A stretch of DNA of 56,713 nucleotides, taken from contig NZ_KI866530.1 of NCBI RefSeq assembly GCF_000511175.1, positions 1,134,878 through 1,191,590 of the forward strand. Reading direction: 5' to 3'. The notes under the pieces were generated by a model that worked only from the letters and a program-made list of their open reading frames with translations, searched no databases and was not told where the DNA came from. Below are positions 49,517 to 56,713 of this stretch, in pieces (the stretch's first letter is position 1; each line of letters begins with the position of its first letter). The position numbers were made by a program, and so were the translations under genes. The stretch comes from Sediminibacterium salmoneum NBRC 103935 (GTDB lineage: Bacteria; Bacteroidota; Bacteroidia; Chitinophagales; Chitinophagaceae).

Positions 49517-50818
49517 ATGAACTATTCTGAAACCCTTTCGTATTTGTTTAGCCGCCTTCCCATGTTTAGCAGAATGGGAGAAGCTGCCTATAAAAAAGAT
49601 TTAACCAATACAATTTCACTATGTTCTTTTTTGGGGGATCCCCATAAAAAATTTCCCAGCATCCATATTGCAGGAACCAATGGTAAAGGATCCACCAGCC
49701 ATATGCTGGCATCTATTTTCCAGGAAGCAGGATACAAAACGGGATTATATACTTCGCCTCATTTAACAGACTTCAGAGAAAGAATAAAAATTAATGGTGA
49801 ATGTTGCAGCCAGGAATTTGTTATTGCCTTTACAGAGCGGATGAAGGAACAAATTGAATTAATTGAACCTTCTTTTTTTGAGATAACGGTTGCCATGGCA
49901 TTCGAATACTTCGCAATCGAAAAAGTAGATATTGCCATTATTGAAACCGGATTGGGAGGAAGATTAGACAGTACGAATATTATTCAGCCCGAATTGAGTA
50001 TTATCACCAATATTGGCATGGACCATATGAACCTGTTGGGTAATAGCATCGGTGCCATTGCTGCTGAAAAAGCGGGCATCATCAAACCGGATATACCTGT
50101 AGTTATTGGAGAAACACATCCGGAATCCATTCCCGTATTTTTAAGTGCCGCCTATAATAGCTCTATTAGTTTTGCACAGGAAAAAAGATATGTACATGAC
50201 TGGTTGTTTCAGGATCAGTTATTACAGGTAACCATTGTTGATAAAGAAAAAAATGAATATCACCGGTACTTACTGGATTTGCCTGGATTTTATCAGACTA
50301 AAAACTTATTGACGGTTCTGGAAGCCTGTGATGTGCTAATAAAAGAAGGATGGAAAATAAAGGAGGAAGACATTCAAAAAGGGCTGTCCAATGTTAAAAA
50401 ATCAACAGGATTATTGGGAAGGTGGGATCAGATTCACAGTTATCCAACGGTAGTATTAGATGTAGGTCATAATGCGGATGGTATAAAAGCCATACTGGCT
50501 CAACTGGACTTATGCAGCTTTAACCAATTGCATTGGATCATGGGAATGGTAAAAGACAAAGAGATAGATGAAGTATTGTCCTTGTTGCCTTCAACTGCTA
50601 CCTATTACTTCACAAAGGCTCAAATTCCAAGAGCACTGGATGAAAAACAGCTTCAGGAAAAAGCAAATCAATTCGGCATTTCAGGAGATACTTATCCGGA
50701 TGTAAATATGGCGCTTAATGCTGCTATGGAACAAGCCGATCAAAATGATTTGATTCTGGTTTGTGGCAGTGTTTTCCTTGTTGCAGAAGTAGACCGGATT
50801 CCATTTAATAAGAACTAA
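49517..50818 (+). CDS. folC: Bifunctional folylpolyglutamate/dihydrofolate synthase
   Basis: 433 residues of the Mur ligase family. The ATP loop GTNGKGST is at 53-60, the mid-domain motif ETGLGGRLDSTN at about 141-152 and the C-terminal VLDVGHNADGIKA at about 313-325. It joins glutamate to dihydropteroate and to folates in the cytosol. Length is normal. Its end overlaps the convergent Nudix gene by 4 bp. Confidence 0.95.
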   Translation: MNYSETLSYLFSRLPMFSRMGEAAYKKDLTNTISLCSFLGDPHKKFPSIHIAGTNGKGSTSHMLASIFQEAGYKTGLYTSPHLTDFRERIKINGECCSQEFVIAFTERMKEQIELIEPSFFEITVAMAFEYFAIEKVDIAIIETGLGGRLDSTNIIQPELSIITNIGMDHMNLLGNSIGAIAAEKAGIIKPDIPVVIGETHPESIPVFLSAAYNSSISFAQEKRYVHDWLFQDQLLQVTIVDKEKNEYHRYLLDLPGFYQTKNLLTVLEACDVLIKEGWKIKEEDIQKGLSNVKKSTGLLGRWDQIHSYPTVVLDVGHNADGIKAILAQLDLCSFNQLHWIMGMVKDKEIDEVLSLLPSTATYYFTKAQIPRALDEKQLQEKANQFGISGDTYPDVNMALNAAMEQADQNDLILVCGSVFLVAEVDRIPFNKN

Positions 50819-51375
50819 GTCTTTATCCAACCCAACTGAACAGCCGCTGCATACATGGCGCTTAATTGTACCCCATGTTGAAATTCATGCTGAAGCAATT
50901 TCTGCATAAATGCTTCCCGATGCAGAAAAACCAGTTCTATATCTTCAAATGGATCTAAGGCTACCGTTCCGGTTGGTACTACATTCTTAGCTAAATAAAA
51001 ATAAGCCAGGTTTTTCTCCAAAGGAGGATTGGGATGAATCTTATATAGGAATTCAAACTCCTGGGTTTGGAAACCGGTTTCTTCTTCCATTTCCCTTTTT
51101 GCTGCAACTGCCGGATCTTCGCCTGGTTCTATCATTCCACCCGGAAGCTCCAGAGAAACAATTCCTGCTGCATGTCTGTACTGACGAACCAGAATCACTT
51201 CTTGCTCAGGAGTAACCATGATAATATTGCAAAAATCCGGAACAGCAATTGTTAAGTAAGGATCTATCACCGAACCATCTGGCAATTGACAACGATCTTC
51301 CAAAACTGTCAGCCATTTTTTTCTATATGCCTCCTTAGATTCCAGCACTGTCCATTTACGACTATTATCATCCAT
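50815..51375 (-). CDS. Nudix hydrolase (ADP-ribose pyrophosphatase-like), copy 1
   Basis: 186 residues with a full Nudix box GGMIEPGEDP through REMEEETGF (about 79-102) and a preceding ELPGG, the ADP-ribose pyrophosphatase pattern. It likely splits ADP-ribose or a nucleotide sugar. It begins 1 bp after a second, related Nudix gene, so the two look like a tandem duplication. Confidence 0.92.
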   Translation of the reverse strand: MDDNSRKWTVLESKEAYRKKWLTVLEDRCQLPDGSVIDPYLTIAVPDFCNIIMVTPEQEVILVRQYRHAAGIVSLELPGGMIEPGEDPAVAAKREMEEETGFQTQEFEFLYKIHPNPPLEKNLAYFYLAKNVVPTGTVALDPFEDIELVFLHREAFMQKLLQHEFQHGVQLSAMYAAAVQLGWIKT

Positions 51376-51376
51376 A

Positions 51377-51931
51377 CTAATACACTATTAACTTATTTAG
51401 TTTCATCAATGCATACAGAATAGTACTGGTTTGCATTGACTGAACAAACTTCTGTGATTTGAAATCTTCAATAAACTGATCCCACTCCAATTCAAGCACT
51501 TCAACTTCCTCTTCTGTATCTCTTACAGCGCCGGGGTCTTCCTCTCCTCCTGTTGCCAGGAACATATGCATAACATTCGTATTGGTGTTGGGATTGGGCG
51601 AAATTTTGCCCAGGTATTCAATTTGTTCAAAACGATATCCTGTTTCTTCCAGCAGTTCGCGCTCAATTGCTGTTTCCAGCATAGTATCGGTTGGGTCAAC
51701 ACAGCCGCCGGGTAACTCTAAAATAATTTCGTCAATTCCAGGTCTGTAAATTCTTTCTACAATAACGGTTCCTCTTTTAGTAATGGCCAATGCCGTTGCA
51801 TAATCCGGAAACCCATAAATATAGAAGGGTTCAATAACAGACCCATCATTTTTCTTGTAGCTGTTCTTTCTAACATCAGACCACTTGTCTTTAACCAGTT
51901 GTTCTGAATGCAATAGCTCCCATTTTTTCAT
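51377..51931 (-). CDS. Nudix hydrolase (ADP-ribose pyrophosphatase-like), copy 2
   Basis: 184 residues, related to copy 1 along its length (ELPGG, then NPNTNTNVMHMFLA against NPPLEKNLAYFYLA). Its Nudix box (GGCVDPTDT through RELLEETGY) is one residue longer than the consensus, and the leading Glu is replaced, while the REUxEE core remains. Activity is likely but specificity may differ. It follows the DinB gene by 11 bp. Confidence 0.9.
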   Translation of the reverse strand: MKKWELLHSEQLVKDKWSDVRKNSYKKNDGSVIEPFYIYGFPDYATALAITKRGTVIVERIYRPGIDEIILELPGGCVDPTDTMLETAIERELLEETGYRFEQIEYLGKISPNPNTNTNVMHMFLATGGEEDPGAVRDTEEEVEVLELEWDQFIEDFKSQKFVQSMQTSTILYALMKLNKLIVY

Positions 51932-51942
51932 ATTGATTCTGT

Positions 51943-52467
51943 TTACCAGTTATTTTTATTTCGCAAATAGAGAATATGTCCGGTATGATGTTTACCATGC
52001 CAGGCATACATTCCGAGCATATACCATAAGGACATGATTTTTTTACTGCCGGGATGATACAAAGTCCTTTCCCATTCTGTTTCACTTAATCCCTTTATGG
52101 CTGCATGCCATCTGGCATGAAGTGCATGCAATAAAGTAATGGATGTATTGATGGGTACAGAATGAATATCCGCCAGTTCATTCCACTTATTTTCATCATA
52201 AGGTTTTATGATTGGCTGGTCTTCTGTTAATGCAAGTTTAAACCGGGCATAGGCATTGATATGACTATCTGCCAAATGATGTACCACCTGATGCAAAGTC
52301 CAGCCACCTGGTCTGTATGGGGTATTCAACTGAGCTTCATCCAGATTAAGTACGGCATTTTCAACCTCCTGTGGTAAAAATAAAATATCGGCCAGCCAGT
52401 CATTTTTTACTGATTCACTATATGGTTTAAACTGGTACTGACCTATTGGATATTGTGCTTCAAGCAT
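51943..52467 (-). CDS. DinB family protein (YfiT/BstA-like putative metal-dependent hydrolase)
   Basis: 174 residues. It starts with YPIGQYQFKP, typical of the YfiT group, and has the metal-site histidines in QVVHHLADSH (about 61-70) and WHGKHHTGHI (about 155-164). Relatives are thiol-S-transferases (bacillithiol) or metal-dependent hydrolases. It lies 4 bp after the ABC ATPase gene in the same transcript. Confidence 0.88.
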   Translation of the reverse strand: MLEAQYPIGQYQFKPYSESVKNDWLADILFLPQEVENAVLNLDEAQLNTPYRPGGWTLHQVVHHLADSHINAYARFKLALTEDQPIIKPYDENKWNELADIHSVPINTSITLLHALHARWHAAIKGLSETEWERTLYHPGSKKIMSLWYMLGMYAWHGKHHTGHILYLRNKNNW

Positions 52468-52471
52468 GCGA

Positions 52472-53236
52472 TTAATTTTCTGATCTTAACTGATGACCTG
52501 TAAGGTTTATAAAAACATCTTCCAGATTGGCATTTTTTACTTGTTTAGGCCTTTCAAATCCTGTAGCAACCAGGTTGTCTATTAATGCATCCGGTGTATC
52601 CAATGCTATTACTTTGCCTGCGTCTATAATTGCCACACGATCGCAAAGTACTTCTGCTTCATCCATATAATGCGTAGTTATAATTACAGTTGTTCCCTTT
52701 GCTCTGATAAACTGAATCAGTTCCCATAAATTTCTTCTTGCCTGTGGATCCAGTCCGGTAGTAGGTTCATCTAAAAATATAATCCTTGGATGATTAATCA
52801 ATGTAGTGGCAATAGCAAAACGTTGTTTCTGCCCCCCACTCAATTCCTTGAATTTGGCTTTTGACTTGTCGGTTAAATTAACCAGACTCAACAATTCAAC
52901 CGGATCTGTTTTTTGGTTGTACAGTCCGGAAAACAATGCAATTAATTCAGTTAAATTGAGGTTGGGATAATAACCGGCAGTTTGCAATTGCACGCCGATG
53001 ATTTTTTTAATCTCATTGGGAGATTCATCCAGATTGAATCCGGCTACTTCAACCAGGCCACTGGTTTTAGTTCGTAGTGTTTCAATAATTTCCAGCGTGG
53101 TCGATTTCCCTGCTCCATTTGGGCCCAGCAGACCAAAGATTTCGCCCTCCATCACTTCAAAACTAATTCCTTTCACCGCATGAAAGTCCCCGTACTTTTT
53201 ATGCAAATCGTGTACACGAATAATTGTGCTTGCCAT
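52472..53236 (-). CDS. ABC transporter ATP-binding protein
   Basis: 254 residues from the ATG at 53236 (an ATG three codons earlier overlaps the preceding gene). Walker A GPNGAGKST (38-46, approximately), signature LSGGQ (132-136), Walker B IIFLDEP (152-158) and the H-loop TTHYMDEAE are complete. The type is the drug/daunorubicin or ABC-2 exporter ATPase (DrrA/CcmA-like). No permease gene is adjacent in this window, so its membrane partner must be elsewhere. Confidence 0.92.
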   Translation of the reverse strand: MASTIIRVHDLHKKYGDFHAVKGISFEVMEGEIFGLLGPNGAGKSTTLEIIETLRTKTSGLVEVAGFNLDESPNEIKKIIGVQLQTAGYYPNLNLTELIALFSGLYNQKTDPVELLSLVNLTDKSKAKFKELSGGQKQRFAIATTLINHPRIIFLDEPTTGLDPQARRNLWELIQFIRAKGTTVIITTHYMDEAEVLCDRVAIIDAGKVIALDTPDALIDNLVATGFERPKQVKNANLEDVFINLTGHQLRSEN

Positions 53237-53238
53237 GT

Positions 53239-53727
53239 TTACCATTTTACCACCAATCCCAGGGATTGATTACCCACTCCTACTGAAACGGTTTGTTTTT
53301 TATTGTATTGCTGATTAAACAAGTCTACCGCTGTTAAAAGATGGCGCTGTCCCATCAGGTTAAAATATCCTCCAGCCACTGAACTCAGGAATCCTGCACC
53401 TATCAATGTCCAGGCAGTCCCAGTATTGTTACCCGAAAATTGATTCACACCAATTAACAGGGTAATGGCCCCGGCAAAATTGAAAATCTGACCAGTTATT
53501 TTATTCGATTGATGCTTCTGGTAAGAGCCGATGATTTCACCATTCCCCGATTTGTAAAACAATTGCTTGAATTGAGAGCTACCCTTATAAATTGTATCAT
53601 TATAAATGATATTATTGGGTTTTGTCATCATGGTATAATTCATTTTTCCTGGCACCAGTGCCTGTTGGGCAGAGAGATTAGAAACAAAAGAAATCAACAC
53701 GATGAAAAACAGAATGGTATATTTCAT
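53239..53727 (-). CDS. Secreted or periplasmic protein of unknown function
   Basis: 162 residues with a signal peptide (about 1-20, ending SNLSAQ). Two hydrophobic stretches (about 79-95 and 105-123, GTAWTLIGAGFLSSVAGGY) suggest membrane insertion. The final residues GVGNQSLGLVVKW resemble the last strand of an outer membrane protein. No family was recognised. It is 5 bp after fbp, and its stop lies next to the ABC ATPase start. Confidence 0.72.
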   Translation of the reverse strand: MKYTILFFIVLISFVSNLSAQQALVPGKMNYTMMTKPNNIIYNDTIYKGSSQFKQLFYKSGNGEIIGSYQKHQSNKITGQIFNFAGAITLLIGVNQFSGNNTGTAWTLIGAGFLSSVAGGYFNLMGQRHLLTAVDLFNQQYNKKQTVSVGVGNQSLGLVVKW

Positions 53728-53732
53728 AGAGA

Positions 53733-54746
53733 CTATTTTTGATCCAGCACATCCGACAATTCCTGCATCATCATCTTACTACCTATAAACAAAGGAGTTC
53801 GCTGATGTAAAGAGGTTGGAACAATATCAAGGATTCTGCCAACCCCATCGGTTGCAACCCCACCTGCTACTTCCAGTATAAAAGCAAATGGATTGGCTTC
53901 GTACAAGAGTCTTAATTTCCCCTGAGGTTTATCCGTTGTTCCCGGATACATGAAAATTCCTCCCTTTATTAAATTACGGTGAACATCCGCTACCATGCTG
54001 CCGATATAACGCTGGGTATAGGGTCCTCCGTTTTCCTTGGTTTTACGCTGACATCCGTCGATGTATTTTCTAACGGGTTCTGCGTATTGAAAAAAGTTAC
54101 CATGATTAACTGAATAAAATTTTCCTGTGGGAGGACAGGTAATATTGGGATGACTCATGGTAAACTCCCCAATTGAAGGATCAAGGGTAAAACCGTTGAC
54201 CCCCCTGCGGGTTGCATATACGAACATGGTACTAGATCCATAAATTACATACCCGGCAGCAACCTGATTTTTGCCAGGTTGTAGAAAATCTTCCTTGGTA
54301 CAGGGTTTTCCCAAGGGACTAACCCGCTTATACACGCCAAAAATTGTTCCGATAGAAACATTCACATCTATATTGCCGCTACCGTCCAGCGGATCAAATA
54401 GTACCACGTATTTACTATTATTGCTTACTTCATCGTCAAATACCACAAAGTCATCCATTTCCTCGCTTCCTATGCCGGCACAACTGATGCCATGCTTCAA
54501 TACGCCCATAAACTGGTTATTGGCATATATGTCCAGCTTTTTTACATCTTCACCCTGTACATTGATGCTGCCTGCATCTCCCAGTATATCTACCAGCCCG
54601 GCTTTATTCACTTCAACATTTACTCTTTTTGCCGCCAATGCCATATCTCTAAGCAAACGGCTCAGTTCACCCGTTGCCGATGGGAACTGTCTTAACTGTT
54701 GCAGCGTAAACTCATCTAAGGTGAGTACGGTTCTGTTAATTGTCAT
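53733..54746 (-). CDS. fbp: Fructose-1,6-bisphosphatase class I
   Basis: 337 residues. It removes the 1-phosphate of fructose 1,6-bisphosphate in gluconeogenesis. The metal-binding signature FDPLDGSGNIDVNVSIGT (about 116-133) and the later LLYEANPFAFILEVAGGVA are complete. Length is standard. It heads the leftward run fbp, secreted protein, ABC ATPase, DinB, two Nudix genes, and is divergent from the aspartate kinase. Confidence 0.96.
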   Translation of the reverse strand: MTINRTVLTLDEFTLQQLRQFPSATGELSRLLRDMALAAKRVNVEVNKAGLVDILGDAGSINVQGEDVKKLDIYANNQFMGVLKHGISCAGIGSEEMDDFVVFDDEVSNNSKYVVLFDPLDGSGNIDVNVSIGTIFGVYKRVSPLGKPCTKEDFLQPGKNQVAAGYVIYGSSTMFVYATRRGVNGFTLDPSIGEFTMSHPNITCPPTGKFYSVNHGNFFQYAEPVRKYIDGCQRKTKENGGPYTQRYIGSMVADVHRNLIKGGIFMYPGTTDKPQGKLRLLYEANPFAFILEVAGGVATDGVGRILDIVPTSLHQRTPLFIGSKMMMQELSDVLDQK

Positions 54747-54794
54747 ATAGCGCTTTCGTTTATATAAAGATAATAATTGGGCGGGTACGGAACG

Positions 54795-54802
54795 TATATT
54801 TG
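54795..54802 (+). promoter_or_regulatory. Candidate -7 element TATATTTG of the aspartate kinase gene
   Basis: An exact match to TAnnTTTG, 34 bases upstream of the ATG at 54837. A TTG at 54777-54779 could be the -33 box, although the 15-bp spacing is short. Confidence 0.45.
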
Positions 54803-54836
54803 TAAGAACAGAACAGATTATCTCAAGCCATCAAGT

Positions 54837-56105
54837 ATGAAAATATTCAAATTCGGAGGTGCCAGCGTAAACAGTGTAGACAGAATAAAAAATTTAAGTT
54901 CAATCATTGCGTCCCACAATCAGGAACAACTGGTGATTATCGTATCTGCTATGGGCAAAACTACCAATGGACTTGAAAAAGTGGTAGATGCCTATTTTAA
55001 AGGCAATAAAGAAGAAGCACTCCAGCTATTCAATGTGGTAAAAAACCAGCACCTGACTACAGCTAAATATTTGCTGGTTCTTCAATACAACGAATGCGTA
55101 CAACAATTAAACGATTTCTTTACCGAAGTGGAGTGGTTGTTACATGATAAACCAGTAAGAAACTATGATTACTATTACGACCAGATTGTATGCACAGGCG
55201 AACTTTTCAGTACCTGTATCATCAGCCACTTTTTAAAAGAAGAAAAAATTGCTAATCAATGGCTGGATGTAAGAGATTTACTGAGAACAGATAACAACTT
55301 CAGAGATGCGGGAGTTCAATTTGATTTTTCCACATCCAGAATTAAAACCGCAATAGCAGAAAATAGCAGCAAAATTACCATTACGCAAGGATTTATTGGA
55401 GCAACAGACGATAATGAAAGCACCACATTGGGCAGAGAAGGAAGTGATTATACAGCAGCCATTTTTGCCAATATTCTGGATGCCAGTGAATTAACCATCT
55501 GGAAAGATGTGGAAGGCGTTATGAATGCCGATCCTAAATCTTATCCTGATGCACAGCTAATTAAAGAGCTAAACTTTAATGAAGTAATTGAAATGGCCTA
55601 TTACGGTGCCCAGGTAATCCATCCTAAAACCATTAAACCGCTTCAGAATAAAAATATTCCTTTACTGGTAAAATGCTTTTTAGACCCTACATTGGAAGGA
55701 ACCATCATTCACCACAAGCATGTTAAAAACCTGCCTCCTATTATAGTAAATAAGGAACGCCAGGTATTGATGCACCTGAAAACAAAAGATTTCTCTTTTA
55801 TAGGTGAAGAACCCATGAGTATTCTGTATCAGATTTTCGGGGAAATAAAAGTGAAACCTAATTTAATTCAGACAGGTGCCATTAGTCTGCAGCTATGCCT
55901 TGATGATCACGAAGAAAAAATTGGAATGCTTGCCGAGAAATGTAGTCATCTCTTTGATGTACAGATTGAAAAATTGTTAACCTTAATTACCATCAGACAT
56001 TACAACGAAGAAATCATCGGCACTTTATTAACCAATAAGCAGATATTGCTTCAGCAAAAAACAAGAGAAACCATTCAGACTATTTACCGAACCCAGTTAA
56101 GTTAA
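54837..56105 (+). CDS. Aspartate kinase
   Basis: The ATG at 54837 gives 422 residues; an earlier TTG at 54777 would add 20 residues ahead of the conserved start. KFGGASV (about 4-10) is the kinase signature and [12 protein letters not shown] the catalytic and substrate loop (about 200-211). [13 protein letters not shown] follows. The C-terminal about 130 residues form a diverged ACT-type regulatory region. It phosphorylates aspartate, the first step toward lysine, threonine and methionine. It is a monofunctional enzyme, convergent with the kinase at 56102. Confidence 0.93.
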   Translation: MKIFKFGGASVNSVDRIKNLSSIIASHNQEQLVIIVSAMGKTTNGLEKVVDAYFKGNKEEALQLFNVVKNQHLTTAKYLLVLQYNECVQQLNDFFTEVEWLLHDKPVRNYDYYYDQIVCTGELFSTCIISHFLKEEKIANQWLDVRDLLRTDNNFRDAGVQFDFSTSRIKTAIAENSSKITITQGFIGATDDNESTTLGREGSDYTAAIFANILDASELTIWKDVEGVMNADPKSYPDAQLIKELNFNEVIEMAYYGAQVIHPKTIKPLQNKNIPLLVKCFLDPTLEGTIIHHKHVKNLPPIIVNKERQVLMHLKTKDFSFIGEEPMSILYQIFGEIKVKPNLIQTGAISLQLCLDDHEEKIGMLAEKCSHLFDVQIEKLLTLITIRHYNEEIIGTLLTNKQILLQQKTRETIQTIYRTQLS

Positions 56106-56713
56106 GACAGGTATTTTTCAAGCGTAGCATACAAGTCGTCCTGTTTAAAGGGTTTTACCAGAACCTGGTTGATTCCTGCAGCAAGGTAGTCATCCAGATC
56201 GTCCTGAACAATGGTTGCTGTTAACCCAACAATAGGCATATTCCGCTTGATTTCGTCAGGATATTGTCTTACAAAAACGGCAATTTCATCTCCGGTTAAC
56301 TTGGGTACATTAATGTCGGTGAGAATGATATCGTAACTATTTTGCTTAAACATTTGTAGCCCCAGCTCCCCATCTTTGGCAATATCATAAACAATTCCAA
56401 CCTTTTTCAACAGCATGGTCAATAGCATAATGTTCACGTCATTGTCTTCAATAACCAATACTTTTTTGCCCTGAAGTACAGGAGAAATATTACTCATAGT
56501 TGTTTGTTCTTTTTCTGTATCAACTTTTTCGGTTGCCAGTTCGTATGGAATAGAAAATGTAAAAACAGAACCTTGATTCAATTTACTTTCAACGCCAATG
56601 GTTCCTCCCTGTAATTCAACCAGCATTTTACAAATTGACAAACCCAGCCCTGTTCCTTTGATGGCCCTTCTATTGTCCTTTGTAGCAGTATTGTTAGAAA
56701 CCTGCGTGAATTC
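56102..56713 (-). CDS. Hybrid sensor histidine kinase/response regulator, C-terminal part (runs off the window)
   Basis: The visible 203 residues begin inside the ATPase domain (EFTQVSNN, then [18 protein letters not shown], the G2 box). A linker follows, then a receiver domain (about 87-200) with the acidic pair in VIEDNDVN, the phospho-acceptor Asp in [10 protein letters not shown] and the late Lys in VLVKPF. The gene starts beyond base 56713. It would phosphorylate its own receiver; the signal is unknown because the sensor part lies outside. It overlaps the aspartate kinase end by 4 bp. Confidence 0.9.
   Translation of the reverse strand, partial: EFTQVSNNTATKDNRRAIKGTGLGLSICKMLVELQGGTIGVESKLNQGSVFTFSIPYELATEKVDTEKEQTTMSNISPVLQGKKVLVIEDNDVNIMLLTMLLKKVGIVYDIAKDGELGLQMFKQNSYDIILTDINVPKLTGDEIAVFVRQYPDEIKRNMPIVGLTATIVQDDLDDYLAAGINQVLVKPFKQDDLYATLEKYLS

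Overview
The window is about 57 kb of a Bacteroidota chromosome. It most resembles a member of the Chitinophagaceae such as Sediminibacterium or Hydrotalea; this is inferred from protein style and gene content, not from a marker gene. Pointers are the low-to-moderate G+C, TAnnTTTG-type -7 promoter elements, weak ribosome binding sites, many small secreted or lipoprotein-like products, a TonB-like protein, a CxxxY-type CcmE and DUF4294. Genes are tightly packed on both strands. No gap between genes exceeds 300 bases, and I found no insertion sequence, prophage or CRISPR array.

Layout. 1-300: tRNA-Leu(UAA) and tRNA-Gly(GCC), each followed by a terminator. 340-4185: a small membrane protein, a family 2 glycosyltransferase, a serine hydrolase and ornithine aminotransferase. 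4154-18419: a 14-kb block of 17 same-strand genes for inorganic and reactive sulfur metabolism, closed by tRNA-Cys. 18.7-30.4 kb: housekeeping genes (nucleoside phosphorylase, dapF, corA, Nudix, dipeptide epimerase, amylomaltase, GMC oxidoreductase, acyl-CoA carboxylase beta subunit, rnhA). 30.5-38.5 kb: manA, YraN, a TlpA-DUF1684 fusion, RidA, alcohol dehydrogenase and a GH26 mannanase, then tRNA-Val. 38.8-43.4 kb: clpS-aat and the ccmE-ccmF cytochrome c maturation pair. 44-50.8 kb: arginase-family hydrolase, radical SAM protein, two transporters, a TonB-like protein and folC. 50.8-56.7 kb: tandem Nudix genes, DinB, ABC ATPase, fbp, aspartate kinase and the end of a hybrid histidine kinase.

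The sulfur block is the most notable part. It encodes two CstB-like persulfide dioxygenase-rhodanese fusions, a membrane-anchored TsdA-like thiosulfate dehydrogenase, a SoxB-like metallohydrolase without SoxXA or SoxYZ, a two-gene YeeE/YedE transporter, rhodanese, thioredoxin, OsmC, a YHS lipoprotein, a TauE/SafE exporter, an MFS carrier, two tiny cysteine-bearing membrane proteins, a universal stress protein, a frameshifted OprD-like porin and a Crp/Fnr regulator with a cysteine cluster. The implied flow is sulfide or persulfide to sulfite or thiosulfate (CstB-like), then thiosulfate to tetrathionate (TsdA), with import and export by YeeE and TauE.

Five 14-bp inverted repeats close to GTAACaaaaGTTAC lie upstream of the transcription units in this block. 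They have the half-site and spacer geometry of Crp/Fnr sites. A TTTG-type -7 element (TTTA at one site) lies at nearly constant distance downstream of each. I propose that the local Crp/Fnr protein activates the whole locus, including its own operon, in response to reactive sulfur. That is an inference from sequence and needs experiment.
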